Assembly: GCA_002296975.1 (NCBI GenBank)
Contig: DBIS01000094.1
Location: 1-6,569, forward strand
Source: Deltaproteobacteria bacterium UBA796
GTDB taxonomy: Bacteria > Myxococcota_A > UBA796
Direction: 5' to 3'
DNA length: 6,569 bases
Below the pieces are notes generated by a model that was not told the DNA's origin, did no database searches, and saw nothing but the letters and a program-made list of their open reading frames with translations. The translations under genes and the position numbers were made by a program. Shown here one piece after another: positions 1-5,027 of this stretch (its first letter is position 1; each line of letters opens with the position of its first letter).

Positions 1-2171
1 TCCCCGTCAACGCCCAATACCTCGCCGGTACCCTCATCCAACAAAACCACGCTCAGGGTGGCCAAACCCCGAGGAAAAGACTTGGGCACGGACACCTTGA
101 ACTTGCCCTCGATCGTCTCTGACTTGCCCCACTCCTTGGGCGGATACCAATCATATCCAGGCGCAAAGCTACTCACGGTGCGGGTGCCATCTTTTGCACT
201 GAGTGCCATCAACACCCTGAAGCCCTGTTTGCGATAGGCCGCCCGCCAAGCGGTGGCGACGAAGAGTTGCCCACCGGGCTGAACCGCTGGCGAAGGCACA
301 TCAAATTCGACCATGGAGACATCGGTCTTAAACTGAGCCACGACCGGGCGGGAATCGGATTCACGCACAAATAAACGCTTGTTGATGTGGTTGCCAATAT
401 GCAGCTTTCGGGTGCCAATTGGATACCCAGGAATTTCAATAAAATCACGCTTGAATGCCGCTATTTTAGGAATCTTAGAGGCCCGAGCCCACCCGCCATG
501 GATGTGGGCAAAATCCGGTTTCCGCTCCTCAAAAAGATACTCCCGCAAGAACCGTTTATTGAAGTCTGAGTGACGGGCCATCGGCACATCCACCAAGCCC
601 GCGACATCGACAATGGCCCAGTCTGTGAAATACATATGGGCGCCCATGTCCACATCGAGCAAGGTGATGTGGTCGACGTCAAGACGATTTTGGACCCAGC
701 GCATATATTTGACTCGCCGATGAATATCGCGAACCGACGTCTCTGGATTCCTTAAAAATTTCGCACTCAACCGGGCTTCGTTTCCACCCCAACCGACGAG
801 GACAAGACCTAAAAATAAGCATGCCAACCCGCGACGCCCACCCAGCCGACCAACACTCGTTCCAGGCGCATTCTCTCCTGCGATGGCCAAAGCGATCTCG
901 GCGACACCCACCGTGACGATACCAAGCAAGGCCACCGAAAACAGGTTGAACCACCGGTGGGCCTTCATCCAATCGCCACCGACATAAACCACGAAAAACA
1001 GGCCCGCCGCCGAGCACAGCCACAAAAGCCCCCGTGCCCGCCATGCAGATGACCCCAAACTCGCGAACCATAAAGCAGGGATCAAAGCCGCCAGGGCCCA
1101 CACCCGCAGCTTGACCCACATCCCAGAGGTGGAGAGCCACCAACTGGGTGGATTGTTCAGCCCCGCCGAACCATCCCACAGCAACAGCACACCCAAAACC
1201 ACAAGCGCAAATCCGGTCGCCCAGCGCAGCCGCTTTTTAAAGCCAACAAGGCCAATCAACAGCACCGGAATAAAGGCCACTCCACCGTGAGGGAGCATCC
1301 AAGCGTTGATGTATTTCCACCCTTTTTTGGTCCATGAAAAGGGCCTAAATGCCCGACCGGTGCCCAGTTTTGCGTAATAAGTGTTGGGAAATTCCCAAGC
1401 AAAATACCAGTAGCGCCAGGCATGAAAGGCGACCAATGGAACGACCAGCAAGAGGGTCCAATGGGTCACAACGGAGATGCGTTTGCGAAAAGCTAAGCCC
1501 TTGGCCTCATCAGAGAAGAGCATATGCCACAGCCTTAGGCCCAAGGCCACCGCGGTGTACATGATGCCCTCAGGTCGCGAGGCGCACAGCAAAAAGAAGA
1601 CCAAAGCCGACCAGGGCCGCCCCCCATCCTCAAGCTCCACCACGCAACGCCACAGCCCCAGCGCCAACAGCAGACAAAACAAACTGTTTTCCAAGCCGCT
1701 GGAGTTCCAGATTACGAACTGGGCGCTGGTCGCCAAAGCGAAGGGTGCCATCAACGCCAAAAAGTCGCGGTGAAAAGCGGCCTTCGGGCGGTCCTCAAGG
1801 GCGCGCCGCACCAAGCCCCACGCCAAAGGCAAGGTGAGGATTCCGAATATCCAGCCCAGCACCTTGGCGGTGGTGAACGGTGGCAGGCCGAGGGCATACA
1901 GCCCCGCAATCAAAAAGGTCCATGACGGGTTCGAGAAGCCCTCGACCCTCGGCCCTCCCACATAAGTAGCGAGGCCATCCCCTTGGACCAGGTTGCGTGC
2001 ATAGGCAAAAGAGATGCCAGCATCTTCGATATAAAAGGGCTGAGGAAAGCAAAAGAATAGATAGTGACCAGTATAGACCAGCCCGATCAGCACCAAGGCT
2101 GACGCAACCTGACGACCCCGATCATCGAGGGAAAACCACCACTGCATCAACCGCGAGGTCTTTGTGTCCAT
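1..2171 (-). CDS. GT-C membrane glycosyltransferase, AftB/GT89-like, 3' end missing
   Basis: The frame opens at ATG 2171 and stays open for 723 codons to base 1, so the C-terminus lies outside the window. Seen: an N-terminal cytoplasmic-looking stretch, then roughly 11-13 hydrophobic segments between residues 22 and 461. Family landmarks are YIEDAGISFAYARNL (47-61, acidic pair E49/D50 in the first loop), RVEGFSNPSW (75-84), SSGLENSLF (157-165), SRPEGI (198-203), FPNTYYAKLG (261-270) and VGGDWMKAHRW (397-407). These resemble polyprenyl-phosphate-sugar-dependent GT-C enzymes of the AftB type, whose first-loop acidic residues are taken as catalytic. A soluble part follows (LLDVDMGAHMYF, 504-515; VDVAGLVD, 521-528), then from about 610 a beta-rich hydrophilic extension. 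The donor is probably a lipid-linked sugar and the site of action the periplasmic face; the sugar and acceptor cannot be read from sequence. The start is favoured by a weak AGG eight bases upstream. It follows the pspA-like gene by 30 bases, probably in one operon. Confidence 0.86.
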   Translation of the reverse strand, partial: MDTKTSRLMQWWFSLDDRGRQVASALVLIGLVYTGHYLFFCFPQPFYIEDAGISFAYARNLVQGDGLATYVGGPRVEGFSNPSWTFLIAGLYALGLPPFTTAKVLGWIFGILTLPLAWGLVRRALEDRPKAAFHRDFLALMAPFALATSAQFVIWNSSGLENSLFCLLLALGLWRCVVELEDGGRPWSALVFFLLCASRPEGIMYTAVALGLRLWHMLFSDEAKGLAFRKRISVVTHWTLLLVVPLVAFHAWRYWYFAWEFPNTYYAKLGTGRAFRPFSWTKKGWKYINAWMLPHGGVAFIPVLLIGLVGFKKRLRWATGFALVVLGVLLLWDGSAGLNNPPSWWLSTSGMWVKLRVWALAALIPALWFASLGSSAWRARGLLWLCSAAGLFFVVYVGGDWMKAHRWFNLFSVALLGIVTVGVAEIALAIAGENAPGTSVGRLGGRRGLACLFLGLVLVGWGGNEARLSAKFLRNPETSVRDIHRRVKYMRWVQNRLDVDHITLLDVDMGAHMYFTDWAIVDVAGLVDVPMARHSDFNKRFLREYLFEERKPDFAHIHGGWARASKIPKIAAFKRDFIEIPGYPIGTRKLHIGNHINKRLFVRESDSRPVVAQFKTDVSMVEFDVPSPAVQPGGQLFVATAWRAAYRKQGFRVLMALSAKDGTRTVSSFAPGYDWYPPKEWGKSETIEGKFKVSVPKSFPRGLATLSVVLLDEGTGEVLGVDG

Positions 2172-2177
2172 TGTGTA

Positions 2178-2185
2178 CACCTGCT
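2178..2185 (-). promoter_or_regulatory. Weak ribosome binding site of the glycosyltransferase gene
   Basis: The minus strand reads AGCAGGTG here, placing AGG eight bases before ATG 2171. The match to the Shine-Dalgarno consensus is short. It is nevertheless the reason to prefer this ATG over the internal Met codon at residue 9. Confidence 0.4.
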
Positions 2186-2186
2186 G

Positions 2187-2203
2187 AAACCGAGCGCCGG
2201 TTT
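2187..2203 (-). other. Small perfect hairpin between two co-directional genes
   Basis: AAACCG and CGGTTT form a perfect 6-bp stem around a 5-base loop. The hairpin begins inside the TAA stop codon of the pspA-like gene and ends 15 bases before the glycosyltransferase start. No T-run follows on the minus strand, so it is not a standard intrinsic terminator. It could affect mRNA processing or the relative expression of the two genes, or be chance. Confidence 0.3.
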
Positions 2204-2915
2204 AGATCGTTTTCTCGACCTTTCCGGCCTGAGCGGCCTTTTTGGCGGCCATCTGCTTTTTCATCTCATCGAGTTGATTGCGCGCAGAGACGGTGGATGT
2301 CTTTTCTTTGATTTCGTCGAGCTTGGAATCGAGGCTACCGCCTGCCATCTCTGAGCCCACATCGGCCTCGGCCTGCAATTTATGGATGCCTTCGCGCACA
2401 TTATCTAAGGCCCGGATGTCGGCGTCTGTGCTCAGGCCATCGAGGCTCTCCTGGATTTGAATCTGTGCCTCGGCGTTGGCTTTTTTGGCCATCATTTCGT
2501 GCTTTTCTCGCTTGAGCTTTTCGATCTCGCCCTGAAAAGAAACCAAGCCGGATTTGGCCTCTTCAGCCTGAGTCGACACCTTGTCAAGTTCGGCTTTGAT
2601 GCCCACAATCGCAGCGCCAAGTTCGTCCTTTTTTTGAATGAGCACCAATGCGGCCTCGTCTTCATCCGCTTCGATTGCGACTGGAATTTGAGGGGTGACC
2701 TCTGCGAGCGCAGCTTGCTTCTCTTCGAGCTCAGTCGCGAGCTTGTTTCGCAGATAAACGATTCCGCTCACCGCTTTTTTCAATTCTCGGTGCTTTTTGA
2801 TGCGCTCTTCGATGGCCGCTTCGTAAACAGCCTCTGCGTTGTTGCTTTCAAGGTCGGAAATAAACAGGCCCCAAAACCCACTCCAAAGATTGGCCACTCG
2901 ACTAAAAAAACCCAT
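2202..2915 (-). CDS. PspA/IM30 (Vipp1)-like membrane-associated coiled-coil protein
   Basis: The product has 237 residues, about the usual length of PspA (E. coli about 222). Seen: it starts MGFFSRVANLWSGFWGLF, an amphipathic, Trp/Phe-rich segment matching the helix 0 with which PspA/IM30 proteins touch membranes. Long, highly charged, nearly Gly-free helices follow (about 27-72 and 84-157). The block EDEAALVLIQKKDEL (85-99) sits where PspA has its EDLARAALIEK-type hairpin, and ALDNVREGIHKLQAEAD (169-185) followed by SLDSKLDEIK (194-203) matches the family's C-terminal helices. Members of this ESCRT-III-related family bind and remodel stressed inner membranes. Odd: Pro75 and Pro78 lie just before the helical hairpin, and the tail is Lys/Ala-rich (216-237). 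No pspBC or pspF partner is visible. GGGAG six bases upstream fixes the start. It is divergent from the GH18 gene and probably the first gene of a unit with the glycosyltransferase. Confidence 0.82.
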   Translation of the reverse strand: MGFFSRVANLWSGFWGLFISDLESNNAEAVYEAAIEERIKKHRELKKAVSGIVYLRNKLATELEEKQAALAEVTPQIPVAIEADEDEAALVLIQKKDELGAAIVGIKAELDKVSTQAEEAKSGLVSFQGEIEKLKREKHEMMAKKANAEAQIQIQESLDGLSTDADIRALDNVREGIHKLQAEADVGSEMAGGSLDSKLDEIKEKTSTVSARNQLDEMKKQMAAKKAAQAGKVEKTI

Positions 2916-2921
2916 AGTGTG

Positions 2922-2926
2922 CTCCC
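2922..2926 (-). promoter_or_regulatory. Ribosome binding site of the pspA-like gene
   Basis: The minus strand shows GGGAG with a six-base spacer to ATG 2915. It is the clearest Shine-Dalgarno sequence I see in the window and supports this start. Confidence 0.6.
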
Positions 2927-3030
2927 GGACCTGACGGCTGCAGTGTCCAACGAACAGACCCTAAACCTGAGTCGGCCCCATTGCAACTGTAATCCAGGTG
3001 GCTAACTGTGAGGCTGACGCCTTTGAACCT

Positions 3031-3034
3031 GGGG
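3031..3034 (+). promoter_or_regulatory. Purine run deciding the GH18 start
   Basis: GGGG lies five bases before ATG 3040. The upstream in-frame GTG at 2998 has nothing resembling a ribosome binding site. This is the main reason to start the GH18 gene at 3040. Confidence 0.4.
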
Positions 3035-3039
3035 TTTTC

Positions 3040-4353
3040 ATGAATAGCTATGTGTTGCTCTCCCATCTCGCCATGGGCTCAACCTTTGACACGCCACCTT
3101 CCACTCACGCCGTCCACGCTGCCCAGCGTATTGGCGAGGAGACCCTCATCAAAGCGCCCAAAGGCCTGACTGCACCGGCCAGCCGTGTGGTTTCCTATGG
3201 CTACCTGCCCGATTGGATCGCCAACCCGATGATGGTGGACTTGGACTCCTTGAGCCATGTGGCCTGGTTTAATGTGTCACTGAATGGCTCGGGCGAGGTC
3301 ATCGACACCGGAAGTTGGAACGCCATCGCAGCCGAATTGGTGGAAGCGGCCCACGCCGTCGGTACCAAGGTTCACCTTTGCGTCGCCCTATTTGACGAAC
3401 CCACCCAGGCCGCAGTGCTCTCCGACCCCACCCACCGCAACCGGGCGGTCGCTCAACTTGCAGCTTTGGTCAACGATTACGGCGCAGATGGACTGAATGT
3501 CGACTTTGAAGGCATGGCATGGGAGCAAAAGGATGAATTGGTCGAATTTGTCATCGCCCTCAAAGCGGCGGTGGACGAGGTCTATTTGGCAACCCCAGCC
3601 ATCGATTGGCGGGGTGCATACGATTACGACCGCCTGGCCACAGAATCTGATGGTCTGTTCATCATGGCCTACGACTACCACTGGGGAGGCGGCGACCCAG
3701 GGCCCGTGGGCCCACTCCACGGCGGGGGACCATGGTCAGACTATGCTCAGGACTGGACCCTCGAGGACTACCGTTATTGGGGCGTTCCCGACGACAAAAT
3801 CATCATGGGCATGCCCCTTTATGGGCGTTTTTGGCCAACAGCGAACGACACAGTTCCAGGCACCGCCACAGGTTCTGGCTCTGCCACGGTGATGGCCTCT
3901 GCCCTCATCACTGCGGCAGAATATCCACCTCGATTTGATGAGACCACCGAAAGCCCTTGGGTGTGGACAGGGCACGAGCAGCTTTGGTATGACGATCTCG
4001 CGTCCACAGAGGTCAAGCTGTCATGGGCCATCGATCAAGGCATTCAAGGGGTGGGCTATTGGGCCTTGGGCTACACCGGAAACAACCCAGAGTTTTGGCA
4101 GATGATCGACCGAATCACCTTGATTGAAGCCGGCGGCTACACAGACGATACTGGCGCTCCAGACGACGACACAGGCGAGATTTTTGACGGTGATGAGCCG
4201 GTAGCGGCATACCAGACCCCCGATTCATCAGCAGATTCGGGCACCCCAAGCGCTGCGCCTTCAAAAGGCGGCTGTGGCTGTGGCGTTGTGGAGCGACTTT
4301 CATGGTCACCGCTCATGCTTGTGGCCTTTTTGGGCCTAAGACGCCGCGCCTAA
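3040..4353 (+). CDS. Glycoside hydrolase family 18 protein (chitinase/YaaH-like) with MYXO-CTERM-type anchor
   Basis: The product has 437 residues from ATG 3040; an in-frame GTG at 2998 would add 14. Seen (numbered from ATG): a short hydrophobic N-terminus (YVLLSHLAMGSTF) with a possible cleavage site after AVHA (24-27); strand-1 motif SYGYLPDW (52-59); strand-4 motif DGLNVDFE (150-157), with Glu157 the predicted acid/base and Asp155 its partner; MAYDYHWG (209-216); GVGYWALGY (337-345) with the barrel-closing Trp. The GH18 consensus is DxxDxDxE; Asn153 replaces the second Asp, as in YaaH/SleL-type proteins. Known of the family: hydrolysis of beta-1,4 bonds next to N-acetylglucosamine, in chitin or peptidoglycan-type glycans. 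An acidic linker (367-408, DDTG twice) leads to KGGCGCG (409-415), a hydrophobic stretch and RRRA, a MYXO-CTERM-type surface-sorting tail. Inference: a surface-displayed enzyme acting on prey, fungal or self glycans. The signal peptide is weak, with no Lys/Arg before its core. Its stop overlaps that of the converging gene. Confidence 0.92.
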   Translation: MNSYVLLSHLAMGSTFDTPPSTHAVHAAQRIGEETLIKAPKGLTAPASRVVSYGYLPDWIANPMMVDLDSLSHVAWFNVSLNGSGEVIDTGSWNAIAAELVEAAHAVGTKVHLCVALFDEPTQAAVLSDPTHRNRAVAQLAALVNDYGADGLNVDFEGMAWEQKDELVEFVIALKAAVDEVYLATPAIDWRGAYDYDRLATESDGLFIMAYDYHWGGGDPGPVGPLHGGGPWSDYAQDWTLEDYRYWGVPDDKIIMGMPLYGRFWPTANDTVPGTATGSGSATVMASALITAAEYPPRFDETTESPWVWTGHEQLWYDDLASTEVKLSWAIDQGIQGVGYWALGYTGNNPEFWQMIDRITLIEAGGYTDDTGAPDDDTGEIFDGDEPVAAYQTPDSSADSGTPSAAPSKGGCGCGVVERLSWSPLMLVAFLGLRRRA

Positions 4354-5027
4354 AAGCGACTCTTCCAAGTACGGCTACGGCGCGACTCCGTGCCCAGCTT
4401 TCGAAAGAGCACGCAGCGAAAGACCATCACCGGATGCAATATCACCCCCGCACCCAAGGCCATCGCGGGTTGTAAATCTCCAGGCACCATCACCACACCG
4501 CCGCCCACGGCAAGGAGCAACAGGTGAGGGGCAATCCACTCTGGCCCATTCACCTGCATAAAGCGGAAAGACCGCACCAAGATATCCATCGAACCACCCA
4601 CACGATCGGTGTGAATCACCTCGGGCCAGGGGTTGAACAAAATGAGCGCGACCAAGCCAAAGAGGGTGCTCACCATCCCTGGAAGGCCCGCAAACTGAAA
4701 GGCCATCGTCACGATCCAGTGCAAAAATGCGACGCTCATCACATCCCAGATGTGCTCACCCATGCTCTCTTTCACGATGCCGATGCCCAAGGGGGTCTTG
4801 CGCTGAACGCTCTGCCCAACCGCATACAAGTAGGCACCATAAAAATAGACAACCGCAAAGCCCACAGCAAAGCCACCGATCATGCCAAGGGGCGACAACA
4901 CCGTGGCCATCACCAAAACGACCACCGGCATCAACAACAACATCAGCCACACAAATGGACCGCGCAGCAAGGCCGCCCCCGTGTCGATCAGGGTCTCCTT
5001 GTACAGCTTAAGCGTGCTCGCGACCAT
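4350..5027 (-). CDS. Six-helix integral membrane protein of unknown function
   Basis: The product has 225 residues and I do not recognise its family. Seen: about six hydrophobic segments, near residues 25-44, 48-70, 95-113, 115-133, 164-182 and 188-208, and a basic C-terminus (RKLGTESRRSRTWKSRF) that is probably cytoplasmic. A loop carries FNPWPEVIH (131-139) and, further on, SFRFMQVNGPEW (153-164), which look like constrained motifs rather than plain membrane filler. No catalytic or transport signature is evident. ATG 5027 overlaps the TGA of the upstream repeat-protein gene (TGATG) and no strong Shine-Dalgarno is visible, so translation is probably coupled to that gene; a TTG one codon earlier is a less likely start. 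The linkage suggests a role near the repeat protein, such as export, anchoring or envelope placement, but this is inference. The TAG stop overlaps the stop of the converging GH18 gene. Confidence 0.88.
   Translation of the reverse strand: MVASTLKLYKETLIDTGAALLRGPFVWLMLLLMPVVVLVMATVLSPLGMIGGFAVGFAVVYFYGAYLYAVGQSVQRKTPLGIGIVKESMGEHIWDVMSVAFLHWIVTMAFQFAGLPGMVSTLFGLVALILFNPWPEVIHTDRVGGSMDILVRSFRFMQVNGPEWIAPHLLLLAVGGGVVMVPGDLQPAMALGAGVILHPVMVFRCVLFRKLGTESRRSRTWKSRF

Larger units (their letters stand above)
2916..3039. promoter_or_regulatory. Divergent intergenic region, presumed promoters for both directions
   Basis: This stretch of about 124 bases must hold the promoter of the pspA-like unit and that of the GH18 gene. 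Seen: the palindrome TTGCAA at 2981-2986, which could serve as a weak -35 in either direction, and a direct repeat AACTGT at 2985-2990 and 3004-3009. On the plus strand the hexamer 16 bases after TTGCAA (TAACTG) is a poor -10; on the minus strand TAGGGT lies 17 bases away and is also poor. I cannot assign a sigma factor. Calling this a promoter region rests on gene layout rather than on a convincing motif. Confidence 0.45.

Noticed and set aside
679..1179. Minus-strand open frame of 166 codons inside the glycosyltransferase
   Set aside because: It is out of frame with the 723-codon gene and rich in Gly, Arg, Cys and Trp with no family motif. The long frame carries all the recognisable landmarks.
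2982..2997. Possible sigma-54 promoter on the minus strand (GG ... GC)
   Set aside because: PspA genes are often sigma-54 dependent, so I looked. The GG and GC pairs are nine bases apart instead of ten and the flanking consensus is poor.
2457..3005. Plus-strand open frame of 182 codons opposite the pspA-like gene
   Set aside because: It is antisense to a well-supported gene with its own ribosome binding site, has no recognisable motif, and is explained by the Lys/Glu-rich codons of the opposite strand.
2981..3009. Sigma-70-type promoter with TTGCAA as -35
   Set aside because: The -10 hexamers at correct spacing match the consensus at only two or three positions in either direction, too weak to annotate separately.
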